Shown: positions 57,047 through 64,000 of the stretch, in pieces
Numbering within the stretch: position 1 is the stretch's first letter
How the letters are laid out: the number at the start of each line of letters is the position of its first letter
From: Chloroflexota bacterium
GTDB lineage: Bacteria; Chloroflexota; Anaerolineae; Anaerolineales; Villigracilaceae
Assembly: GCA_016213105.1 (NCBI GenBank)
Contig: JACRBN010000005.1
Location: forward strand, 124,001-188,000
Direction of reading: 5' to 3'
DNA: 64,000 bases
Translations under genes and position numbers: made by a program
Notes under the pieces: model-generated
What the model was told of the DNA's origin: nothing
Seen by the model: only the letters and a program-made list of their open reading frames with translations
The model's database searches: none

Positions 57047-57074
57047 CTTTGAACAAATAGCCATTAAATATAAT
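57047..57074 (+). promoter_or_regulatory. Candidate promoter of the alternative oxidase gene
   Basis: CTTTGA (57047-57052), 16-bp spacer, TATAAT (57069-57074). AAAGGAG follows 6 bp or so before the ATG at 57105. Confidence 0.5.
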
Positions 57075-57104
57075 TAAGCAAGTTAAGCTCAAAGGAGCAT
57101 CCCA

Positions 57105-57719
57105 ATGTCTACTGAAATGCCGTTGAAACAACATCACCTCCCTAATGGTTTTTCCGATCGATTGGCGCTGTCTTTCACCAAATCTGCGCGCTTCTTCGCT
57201 GATACTTTTTTTGCCCGCCGTTACGGTCACCGCGCGGTTGTGCTGGAAACGGTAGCCGCGGTTCCGGGCATGGTTGGAGGCGCTCTGCAGCATCTGCGCG
57301 CCTTGCGTCGCATGGAAAACGATAATGGCTGGATTCACACCTTGTTGGATGAAGCCGAAAACGAGCGGATGCACTTGATGACCTTCATTAACATCGCCCA
57401 CCCGACACGGCTGGAGCGTCTGATCATCCTGCTGGCCCAGGGCGTTTTCTTCAACGGCTTTTTCCTGCTCTATCTTTTATCGCCAGGAACTGCCCACCGC
57501 GTCGTTGGCTACTTTGAAGAGGAAGCCGTTCATAGCTACACAGAGTACCTCCATGATGTCGACAGTGGAGCAATCCCCAATGTCCCTGCGCCCAAAATTG
57601 CGATTGACTATTGGAAACTGGCCCCGGATGCGCGCTTGCGAGAGGTGATCATCGCCGTCCGTGAAGATGAGCGCCATCACCGCGATGTTAATCACGGATT
57701 CGCCAACGAGCTGGCTTGA
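57105..57719 (+). CDS. aox: Alternative oxidase (ubiquinol/menaquinol oxidase, AOX)
   Basis: A 204-residue di-iron membrane-bound quinol oxidase that passes electrons to oxygen without pumping protons. All six metal ligands are seen: Glu48 ([14 protein letters not shown]), Glu87 and His90 (NERMHLM), Glu139 (EEEAVHSYT), Glu189 and His192 ([12 protein letters not shown]). The hydrophobic segment [20 protein letters not shown] matches the membrane-surface helix. The N-terminus is short, as expected for bacterial forms without a transit peptide. It has its own promoter and strong AAAGGAG site. AOX is known mainly from mitochondria and some Proteobacteria. Confidence 0.95.
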   Translation: MSTEMPLKQHHLPNGFSDRLALSFTKSARFFADTFFARRYGHRAVVLETVAAVPGMVGGALQHLRALRRMENDNGWIHTLLDEAENERMHLMTFINIAHPTRLERLIILLAQGVFFNGFFLLYLLSPGTAHRVVGYFEEEAVHSYTEYLHDVDSGAIPNVPAPKIAIDYWKLAPDARLREVIIAVREDERHHRDVNHGFANELA

Positions 57720-57834
57720 TGCCAAAAACATGCACGCATTTCCCAACGATTTTCTTCGCTCTAAATTGCTGCCTGTTTCACCAGGAAGCTCTTATGACAA
57801 CTTTTTGCCGTTACCCTATTTATAGGAGTTGAAC

Positions 57835-58746
57835 ATGAAAATCGTCAGGCGTGTTTTATTGGGGTTGCTGTTTGTTATGGTTTTAGCGGTTGTGTTGTTG
57901 GTCGGCTCGGTTGCCGTGGATTACGCCTTGGGCGCTGGGCGTATTGACCGAATTTCCAACACCACCATTCCTGGAATAAACGGCACACCCGAAGTAAGAG
58001 CTTACGTTGCAAAGCCTGAGGGCGCTGGCCCCTTTCCGGTTGTGATAATGATTCATGAATTCTTTGGCTTGAATGAATCCATTGTTGGCAAGGCGGAAGG
58101 GCTGACCGCCGAAGGTTACCTGGTTGTTGCCCCCGACACGTTTCGCGGCTCCACAACCGCCTGGATTCCCCGCGCGATTTATCAGGTCAGCACCACCAAG
58201 CCTGAACAGGTCAACGCCGACCTGGATACAGTCTACGCCTGGCTGGAAACCCAACCGACTGTCGATAACTCGCGGATTGCGATTATCGGGTTTTGTTATG
58301 GTGGGCGTACTGCGCTTGCCTACAGCCTGCATAACAACCAGCTGGCGGCCACCGTTGTTTTCTACGGTTCGCCCGAGACTGACCCCGCTGTGTTGAAAAA
58401 CCTGCCAGGCCCCGTTTTGGGAATTTTTGGCGGAGCCGATCAATCCATCCCGTTAGAGAACGTGACAGACTTCGAGACGGCCTTGACCCAGGCCGGGGTC
58501 CAGCATGAAATCACGATCTATCCTGATCAGCCGCATGCTTTTGTCCAGGATATGGCGGGTATTCGCGCTGGTGGCGCTCAGGGACAGGCTTGGGCGCAAA
58601 TGCTCAATTTTTTGGATGTCCACCTCAACCAGTCCGACGCGGGACAAACCGGCCACTCAATCGCATATCTCCCTGGGTTTGATTGGCAGTATTATCTGAT
58701 GTTAGCCTACGAACATGCTTTTGGCCCAGCCAGTCATATGCACTGA
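57835..58746 (+). CDS. Dienelactone hydrolase-family alpha/beta hydrolase, membrane-anchored
   Basis: A 303-residue hydrolase with an N-terminal membrane segment (about residues 7-29, LLGLLFVMVLAVVLLVGSVA). The nucleophile is the Cys in IIGFCYGGRTAL, and the catalytic Asp and His lie in GIFGGADQ and DQPHAFVQD. The start is the ATG at 57835 with AGGAG upstream; an in-frame TTG two codons earlier is less likely. The fold faces the outside or is released. Substrate unknown; dienelactone is only the family name. Confidence 0.9.
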   Translation: MKIVRRVLLGLLFVMVLAVVLLVGSVAVDYALGAGRIDRISNTTIPGINGTPEVRAYVAKPEGAGPFPVVIMIHEFFGLNESIVGKAEGLTAEGYLVVAPDTFRGSTTAWIPRAIYQVSTTKPEQVNADLDTVYAWLETQPTVDNSRIAIIGFCYGGRTALAYSLHNNQLAATVVFYGSPETDPAVLKNLPGPVLGIFGGADQSIPLENVTDFETALTQAGVQHEITIYPDQPHAFVQDMAGIRAGGAQGQAWAQMLNFLDVHLNQSDAGQTGHSIAYLPGFDWQYYLMLAYEHAFGPASHMH

Positions 58747-58870
58747 TTAGCGACCTGGTCCGCTGAGGGCTGGATTTATTCGCCTGATTGCACGTAATGA
58801 ATTCTATTGGCGAAAGTCATGCGTACAAAGAGCAAGAATGTAGGATAACAAGAGGAAAAGAGAGACATAA

Positions 58871-59440
58871 ATGACCGAAAGCCCAAAGTATTCCGTATCC
58901 AGGAAACAAAACGAAATTGAACTTCGGCAATATCCAGGTTATATCCAGGCCGAGGTGACTGTCGAAGATAAGAACTATAAATCGGCGATTGAAAAAGGGT
59001 TCAATCTTCTGGCGGGCTATATTTTCGGCAATAATATTTCGCGTCAGAAAATCGAGATGACCACGCCTGTTCAGGCTTCTCGATCCGAAAAAATTGCCAT
59101 GACCACACCGGTGACCGTCAGTGGCGAATCGAGCTTCACCGTGGCTTTCATTATGCCTGCGGAATATACCCTGGAAACGCTGCCGCAACCGAAAGATAGC
59201 CGTGTTCACTTTACGTGCCTCCCAGCCCGGACGATGGCCGCCATTCGTTTTTCCGGGTATTTCCAAAAAGAAACAATCGAGAAAAACAAGCAGTGTCTCC
59301 GTCATTGGCTGGAGGAACAGGGACTGGAAACCGAAGGTGATTTTATCGTGGCTGGTTACAATCCCCCCTGGGTGCCGGGTTTTTTGGCGCGCAATGAAGT
59401 TCTGATTCAGCTCAAAACTGAACTCCAGGAGAAAAGATGA
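58871..59440 (+). CDS. SOUL-family haem-binding protein
   Basis: A 189-residue cytoplasmic SOUL protein (NEIELRQYPGYIQAEVTVED, IEMTTPVQASRSEKIAMTTP, NPPWVPGFLARNEVLIQL). The family binds haem or other tetrapyrroles. Starts at the ATG 58871 with AAGAGG upstream and overlaps the next gene by ATGA, so translation is coupled. Its role in bacteria is poorly known; placement beside a heliorhodopsin and a TspO-type protein suggests a light/tetrapyrrole link. Confidence 0.93.
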   Translation: MTESPKYSVSRKQNEIELRQYPGYIQAEVTVEDKNYKSAIEKGFNLLAGYIFGNNISRQKIEMTTPVQASRSEKIAMTTPVTVSGESSFTVAFIMPAEYTLETLPQPKDSRVHFTCLPARTMAAIRFSGYFQKETIEKNKQCLRHWLEEQGLETEGDFIVAGYNPPWVPGFLARNEVLIQLKTELQEKR

Positions 59441-59838
59441 TGCGATATCTTAAACTTTACCTGGTCTCATTGCTGGCCTTCCTCGCGATTGACATGCTTT
59501 GGCTGGGACTGGTGGCGCGCTCATTTTATCAACAGCGACTCGGTTTCATCATGGCCCCCAGCGTCAATTGGTTTGCGGCAGCCATTTTCTATCTGCTCTT
59601 TCTCGCGGGAATCTTGTTCTTTGTGGTCGTTCCCGGGTTGGAAAGCGGCTCACTCAAAACCACCCTGCTGCGGGCGGCCCTGTTCGGGCTGATCACCTAT
59701 GCCACCTACGATTTAACCAATCTCGCCACCCTGAAAGACTGGCCTGTGCTACTCAGCGTGGTGGACATGCTTTGGGGAACATTCTTGAGCGTTTCCGTCA
59801 GTGCTATAGGCTTTATTGCGGGCAAACGCATCAATTGA
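59437..59838 (+). CDS. DUF2177 family membrane protein
   Basis: A 133-residue protein with four hydrophobic segments, starting YLKLYLVSLLAFLAIDMLWL and including the family segment GLITYATYDLTNLATLKDWP. Function unknown. In Proteobacteria this family occurs among light- and stress-inducible genes next to photolyases. The gene overlaps the SOUL gene and is followed by the heliorhodopsin gene. Confidence 0.88.
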   Translation: MMRYLKLYLVSLLAFLAIDMLWLGLVARSFYQQRLGFIMAPSVNWFAAAIFYLLFLAGILFFVVVPGLESGSLKTTLLRAALFGLITYATYDLTNLATLKDWPVLLSVVDMLWGTFLSVSVSAIGFIAGKRIN

Positions 59839-59864
59839 GACTATAATAAATAATTAACTATACC
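59835..59864 (+). promoter_or_regulatory. Candidate promoter of the heliorhodopsin gene
   Basis: TTGAGA (59835-59840), 18-bp spacer, TATACC (59859-59864). The leader of about 65 nt ends with AAAGGAG before the ATG at 59936. Two overlapping ATGs occur; the one at 59931 meets a stop after two codons. Confidence 0.4.
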
Positions 59865-59935
59865 CTGCAGCGATTTCAAACACTCAGGCGAATGCTGAGA
59901 TTGACCCGTTCATTCGCACCAAAGGAGATCATGAA

Positions 59936-60748
59936 ATGAAAACCACAGGTACCAAAGCAGATAGCTCGACGGACGCAATGGAACGCAAGTTTACCGGTCT
60001 GCGGCGTTTCAACGCCATCATGGGCTTCCTGCATCTCGTTCAGGGTATTTTCATGATCGCGGTCAGCCGGGCGACCACCTACCCCATCTTCACCAATTAC
60101 CTGAGTTTTGATGTGGCCACCCGCTCCTTGAAACCAGGCACCGCACTTTTCTATGAACTTCCTTTTGGCCCAGCGGTTGCCATGTTCTTGCTGATCTCGG
60201 CTGTGGCGCACTTCTACCTGGCGACGATTGGCTACGGACGCTATGTGGAAAACCTGAAAAAAGGCATGAATCCGGTGCGCTTCTATGAATATGCTCTGAG
60301 TTCTTCGCTGATGATCGTGCTGATCGGCATGTTGATTGGGCTTTGGGATCTGGGTGCAATCATCCTGATCTTCACGCTCAACGCCACGATGAACCTGTTT
60401 GGCATCATGATGGAACTGCATAACCAGCACACCAAAAAGACGGACTGGACAGCCTTTATCTATGGCTGCATTGCTGGGTTCATCCCGTGGGTGGTAATCA
60501 TGCTGTACTTCGTGGGTGCGGTAAATTCTGGTGATGGCAGTGCCAAGCCGCCTGCTTTTGTGTACGCCATCGTTCCCACACTGTTTGTCTTCTTTAACAT
60601 TTTCGCCATCAACATGGTTTTACAATATAAAAAGATTGGTCCCTGGAAGGATTACCTGTTTGGGGAACGCGCCTACATCATCCTGAGCTTATTAGCCAAA
60701 ACCGTGCTGTGCTGGCTGATCTGGACCGGCACCCTGGCCCCGGTCTAA
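59936..60748 (+). CDS. Heliorhodopsin
   Basis: A 270-residue seven-helix retinal protein of the heliorhodopsin family. The retinal lysine is Lys255 in TM7 (ILSLLAKTVLCW). The Schiff-base counterion is Glu118 in RFYEYALSSSLMIV. The pocket histidines are His33 (GFLHLVQG) and His92 (AHFYLATIGYG), as in characterised heliorhodopsins. A ~30-residue cytosolic N-terminus (Lys/Arg-rich) fits the inverted topology of the family. It does not pump ions; the function is thought to be light sensing or signalling. The ATG at 59936 has AAAGGAG eight bases upstream. It sits among SOUL, DUF2177, flavin-related and TspO genes. No rhodopsin pump or retinal-synthesis gene is in the window. Confidence 0.96.
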   Translation: MKTTGTKADSSTDAMERKFTGLRRFNAIMGFLHLVQGIFMIAVSRATTYPIFTNYLSFDVATRSLKPGTALFYELPFGPAVAMFLLISAVAHFYLATIGYGRYVENLKKGMNPVRFYEYALSSSLMIVLIGMLIGLWDLGAIILIFTLNATMNLFGIMMELHNQHTKKTDWTAFIYGCIAGFIPWVVIMLYFVGAVNSGDGSAKPPAFVYAIVPTLFVFFNIFAINMVLQYKKIGPWKDYLFGERAYIILSLLAKTVLCWLIWTGTLAPV

Positions 60749-60782
60749 GCAAAACGTCCAACAAACCATCCTCAGCCTCAGC

Positions 60783-60820
60783 GTGGATTGGCTCCATCCA
60801 AAATGAATGATCCAATCCAC
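60783..60820 (+). terminator. Hairpin after the heliorhodopsin gene
   Basis: GTGGATTGG (60783-60791) pairs perfectly with CCAATCCAC (60812-60820). There is no T tract, so termination is uncertain. It lies between the heliorhodopsin stop and the FMN reductase start. Confidence 0.5.
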
Positions 60821-60849
60821 ACTGGGGTTCGAAATCCGGAGTAATTCTG

Positions 60850-61413
60850 ATGACAACTTCCAATCGGCTCCACGTGCTGGGCATCTCCGGAAGTCTGCGT
60901 CAAGGCTCGTATAACTCGGCCCTCTTACGAACGGCCACTTAGCTAATACCTCCCGGAATGACACTCGAAATCTTTGACCTCGCGCCCCTGCCAATTTTCA
61001 ACGCAGATTATGAGAAGCCGTTTCCTGAAGCCGTGCTTGAGTTCCGCACCCGGCTGGCGCAGGCCAATGCCCTGCTCATCGCCACCCCTGAATATAACAG
61101 TTCGATCAGCGGCGCTCTGAAGAATGCCATCGACTGGGCCTCGCGCTCGCCCCAGCAGCCTTTGAACGGCAAGCCGGTTGCCATGATTGGCGCCAGCACA
61201 GGCAACTCTGGTACGCTCAGAGCCCAATTGCATCTTCGCCAGATTTTGACCCATGTGGGCGCATTGCCGCTCGGCAAGCCTGAGGTACTGGTTGCGCGCG
61301 CCGAGCAAGTTTTCGACGCTGACGGGAACCTGATAGACGAAGCGGCGCGCGGCTTCCTGCGCTATTTACTCACAGCGCTGGCCGGATGGATACAGCGAGT
61401 CTCCCCGGTCTGA
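60850..61413 (+). pseudogene. NADPH-dependent FMN reductase with an in-frame stop
   Basis: Reading from the ATG at 60850 gives a flavodoxin-fold reductase start (LHVLGISGSLRQGSYNSALL) and then TAG at 60940-60942. The same frame continues as LIPPGMTLEIFDLAPLPIFN and TPEYNSSISGALKNAIDWAS to the stop at 61413. The homology runs through the TAG, where a Glu codon (GAG) would be expected, so this is a single nonsense change. The ATG at 60958 lacks a ribosome site and would omit the FMN phosphate loop. It may be a recent pseudogene or a sequencing error. Confidence 0.85.
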
Positions 61414-61424
61414 GGTGGTAAAAC

Positions 61425-62447
61425 ATGCAAACCAGAAAAGTTGACATCGTGGTGATCGGCGCCGGCATGGCTGGCCTGAGCTTTGCGCGAACCATGCAAC
61501 AGCACGGGCGCGAGGTTTTGATTCTGGAACGCAGTCGCGCCGTTGGCGGACGCTGCGCCACCTGGCGGCACGCGGACCTGGCCATGGATTACGGCGTGCC
61601 TTTTTTACATGCCCGCTCGCCGCTCTTCTGGCAGACTGTTGATGAGCTGCTGGGGGCGGACGTTTTGTCTGGTTGGCCCCAGCGCGTGCAGGGCAACGGG
61701 CCTACCTGCCAGCCGCGCGCATTAGACCCGGGTGTGCGCCATGCCGCTTTGCGCGGCGGGCTCAACACGCTGGCCAAGAAGCTGGCTGAGGGGATTGAGA
61801 TTTTGCGCGAGTCAGAAGTGACCAACCTCAAAACTCTGCAGGGCAGTCTTCAACTGAGCGGCGCGAATGTCTCACTCAGCACCCAAACGCTCGTCCTAGC
61901 CGGGGCAAATGCTGAAAGCCTGCGTCTGTTACAAGCTTCGGATTTCGGCCCGTCCACGGCTGGAGCGATGGCCCTCTTCGGCCTGGCCCCAACCCTTCCA
62001 ACACTGTCCCTGCTCGCCTGCTACGAGACCCCGCCGACTCAGCCGGACTGGGAACTGCTTTTGCCAGAAACTTCAGCATCCATTCAACTGATCAGCAATG
62101 AAAGCAGTAAGAACGCGGCTGGGCATAAACTCTGTTTGTGCATTCAGGCGCGGCCCGCCTGGAGTCGTCAGCGCCTCAATTCATCCGCCGAGGAGTGGGC
62201 CTGTGACCTCTTGCGCGAGACAGCCATGCTTCTCGGTGACTGGATGATGAAGCCAGACTGGCAGCGACCGCACCGCTGGCTTGAGTCGCGCCTCGATAGC
62301 GCCAGTCGCCTGCGCGGACCGCTCCTCTATACCCTCGCTGGTTGCCAACTGGGAATCATCGGTGAATATTTCAACCCCGCCGGTGGACTGGAAGGGGCCT
62401 TCCTTTCGGGGCGCCACCTGGCCGACTTGCTCAAGGAGACAACATGA
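61425..62447 (+). CDS. FAD-dependent oxidoreductase (renalase/amine-oxidase-like)
   Basis: A 340-residue flavoprotein. The FAD-binding start is VVIGAGMAGLSFARTMQQHG, then RAVGGRCATWRHADLAMDYG, typical of renalase-like proteins. The C-terminal FAD contact is GIIGEYFNPAGGLEGAFLSG. The substrate is unknown. The gene is 12 bp after the FMN reductase and overlaps ribA by ATGA. Confidence 0.88.
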   Translation: MQTRKVDIVVIGAGMAGLSFARTMQQHGREVLILERSRAVGGRCATWRHADLAMDYGVPFLHARSPLFWQTVDELLGADVLSGWPQRVQGNGPTCQPRALDPGVRHAALRGGLNTLAKKLAEGIEILRESEVTNLKTLQGSLQLSGANVSLSTQTLVLAGANAESLRLLQASDFGPSTAGAMALFGLAPTLPTLSLLACYETPPTQPDWELLLPETSASIQLISNESSKNAAGHKLCLCIQARPAWSRQRLNSSAEEWACDLLRETAMLLGDWMMKPDWQRPHRWLESRLDSASRLRGPLLYTLAGCQLGIIGEYFNPAGGLEGAFLSGRHLADLLKETT

Positions 62448-63190
62448 AAAAACAAGTTTCACAAAAATTGCTCGACCTGGTCGAAAAAGACAAAGAACAT
62501 AGTTGTGCGGGCTACGGTCCTGACCACGTCTGTGTCCGCGCGGCCGGCGTTGCAGACCTGCCGACCGAGTTCGGCCACTTCAACATCGTCGCTTTTTGGA
62601 ACAATCGTGACGAGAAGGATCATATTGCGATTGTGCATGGTGAAGTGGTCGGTCTGGAAAATGTCCCCGTACGCCTGCATTCTGAATGCCTGACCGGCGA
62701 TGCGCTCGGCTCACTGCGCTGTGACTGCCGTGACCAACTGAAGGTCTCGCTGCAACGCATTGCCGAGGAACCTTTGGGGATTGTGCTCTATCTGCGTCAG
62801 GAGGGACGCGGTATCGGCCTGCTCAATAAAATTCGCGCCTACCAATTGCAAGATGGCGGACTCGATACCGTTGAGGCTAATCTCGCGCTTGGTTTTCGTG
62901 ACGACGAACGCGACTTCGCCGTGGCCGCGCACATGTTGCACTCATTGGGGATTAAGAGCGTGCGCCTGATGACCAATAACCCCAAGAAAGTGGACGAACT
63001 CCGCCAATACCAAATCAATGTGGTCGAACGTTTGCCGCACATCATTCCGCCCAACGAACATAACCGTTTCTATCTCGAGACCAAATCGCGCCGCTCGGGC
63101 CATTGGATTGATTTCGAGGGCCATCCGCACCTGCCGGAGCAGGCCGATGGTGTCCAGGTGGCCGGAATGGCCTCCACAGACGCTGAATAA
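62444..63190 (+). CDS. ribA: GTP cyclohydrolase II
   Basis: A 248-residue enzyme of riboflavin synthesis, without the RibB domain. Zinc ligands are in HSECLTGDALGSLRCDCRDQ; the catalytic region is LYLRQEGRGIGLLNKIRAYQ. The C-terminal RLPHIIPPNEHNRFYLETK is typical. Translationally coupled to the flavoprotein gene. It may raise flavin supply for neighbouring flavoproteins or photoreceptors. The N-terminal ~60 residues are longer than in E. coli RibA. Confidence 0.93.
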   Translation: MKKQVSQKLLDLVEKDKEHSCAGYGPDHVCVRAAGVADLPTEFGHFNIVAFWNNRDEKDHIAIVHGEVVGLENVPVRLHSECLTGDALGSLRCDCRDQLKVSLQRIAEEPLGIVLYLRQEGRGIGLLNKIRAYQLQDGGLDTVEANLALGFRDDERDFAVAAHMLHSLGIKSVRLMTNNPKKVDELRQYQINVVERLPHIIPPNEHNRFYLETKSRRSGHWIDFEGHPHLPEQADGVQVAGMASTDAE

Positions 63191-63223
63191 TGGTCAGACA
63201 CTTTCCCTGTGAGTGAGGAGAAT

Positions 63224-63988
63224 ATGAAAGATCAATTGCGACGGATTGCTGTCATCGTGACCATCCTGGCCACCCTGGTGGTCAACGGGCTGGCAAACAC
63301 CCTGCCTCTTAACGGACTGAACACCGGTCAGATTTCCGACCGCTTCAATGTCTATTTCGTCCCGGCGGGGTACGTGTTTTCCATCTGGGGCTTGATCTAC
63401 CTCGCATTGATAGCCTTTGCCGTTTTCCAAGCCTTACCTTCCCAACGAGAGAATCCCCGCCTGCGCGCCACGGGCTGGTGGATTTCCCTGGGCGGTCTGG
63501 CCAACAGTGTCTGGATTTTCTTTTGGCACTATGAGCAGTTCCCGCTGACGCTGATCGCCATGCTGGTCTTGCTTGGCACGCTGATCGTCACTTACCTGCG
63601 CCTGGGCATCGGACGAACCACGGCCCCCGCGGCTGAGACCTGGTTTGCGCGCCTGCCCTTCAGCATCTATCTCGGCTGGATCACGGTCGCAACCGTGGCC
63701 AATGTCACTTCCTTGCTGGACTACCTGAACTGGAACGGGTTCGGAATTGCCCCCGAAACCTGGATGGGCATTGTGCTGGCGACCGTGCTGGTGATTGCGG
63801 TGCTGATGAATTTCACCCGCCGCGACATCGCTTACACGGCGGTGATTCTGTGGGCGCTGGCTGGGATTTCAGTTAGGCACGCCGCCGTTCCATCGGTAGC
63901 CATCCCCACCTGGATTACCTTTGGGTTGGTTGCGCTGACTCTCATTGCAGCGTTTTTCCTGCGACGGACAGAAAAGACTGTCAGATAA
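63224..63988 (+). CDS. TspO/MBR-family tryptophan-rich membrane protein
   Basis: A 254-residue membrane protein with about seven hydrophobic segments (AVIVTILATLVVNGLANTLP; FVPAGYVFSIWGLIYLALIA; YLGWITVATVANVTSLLDYL). The FxPxGYVFxIWGxIY segment places it in the TspO/MBR-related group, longer than classical TspO. TspO proteins bind porphyrins and are linked to light and oxidative stress. The start may be the ATG at 63224 (GAGGAG close upstream) or the GTG at 63209. Confidence 0.85.
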   Translation: MKDQLRRIAVIVTILATLVVNGLANTLPLNGLNTGQISDRFNVYFVPAGYVFSIWGLIYLALIAFAVFQALPSQRENPRLRATGWWISLGGLANSVWIFFWHYEQFPLTLIAMLVLLGTLIVTYLRLGIGRTTAPAAETWFARLPFSIYLGWITVATVANVTSLLDYLNWNGFGIAPETWMGIVLATVLVIAVLMNFTRRDIAYTAVILWALAGISVRHAAVPSVAIPTWITFGLVALTLIAAFFLRRTEKTVR

Positions 63989-64000
63989 AACCATTTGAGA

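Overview
The window looks like chromosomal DNA from a Chloroflexota (Anaerolineae-like) bacterium. This is an inference from gene content, since no rRNA or ribosomal-protein gene is present. The support is: many lipoprotein solute-binding proteins of a monoderm type; several GH13, GH65, GH130, GH4 and GH114 sugar enzymes; a heliorhodopsin; moderately high GC; and intergenic DNA full of small palindromic repeats.

Region 1 (1-30,100, almost all minus strand) is an alpha-glucan and oligosaccharide utilisation region. Reading with transcription, a ROK repressor gene (28775-30061) precedes a probable nine-gene operon: family-5 binding lipoprotein, OppB-like permease, aldo/keto reductase, OppC, OppD, OppF, small membrane protein, GH13 alpha-glucosidase and a stand-alone cyclic-nucleotide-binding protein. 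It ends at a clear intrinsic terminator (18513-18550). A second tightly overlapping set follows: a 1229-residue cyclase/ATPase/TPR protein, an MFS transporter, a membrane glycosyltransferase-like protein with a degenerate M23-like tail, and an ABC-2 exporter. Downstream lie a GH13 amylase lipoprotein, a GH130 protein, a GH65 phosphorylase, beta-phosphoglucomutase and two tandem GH13 genes. The last GH13 gene runs off the left edge.

Region 2 (30,500-42,000) holds a bacterial alpha-2-macroglobulin lipoprotein convergent with penicillin-binding protein 1C, an unrecognised 260-residue protein, SmpB and an MFS transporter. Region 3 (42,100-43,000) has a small unrecognised gene and a chimeric gene scar, an ATPase N-terminus joined out of frame to a ComM C-terminus.

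Region 4 (43,000-55,600, plus strand) is a compact catabolic locus. It has a DeoR regulator, an amidohydrolase, a binding-protein homologue without signal peptide, an AgaS-like SIS protein, a carbohydrate ABC importer, a GH4 enzyme with the CHSV motif of alpha-galactosidases, a GH114 lipoprotein (endo-alpha-1,4-polygalactosaminidase family), a LacD-like aldolase and two PfkB kinases. Together they form a plausible complete route for alpha-1,4 galactosamine/galactose polymers through tagatose phosphates.

Region 5 (55,600-64,000, plus strand) starts at a transposase remnant with a MITE-like inverted repeat. It carries lactate dehydrogenase, an alternative oxidase, a dienelactone-hydrolase-like enzyme, a SOUL haem-binding protein, a DUF2177 membrane protein, a heliorhodopsin, an FMN reductase gene with an in-frame stop, a renalase-like flavoprotein, GTP cyclohydrolase II and a TspO-family protein. 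It reads as a light/redox/tetrapyrrole stress island around a heliorhodopsin and is the most exciting part of the window.

Across the window there are several families of small palindromes. One is a 3-nt-loop type that sits at or beside stop codons, and one is a GC-rich repeat inserted in frame inside a GH13 gene. No tRNA, rRNA or CRISPR array was seen.
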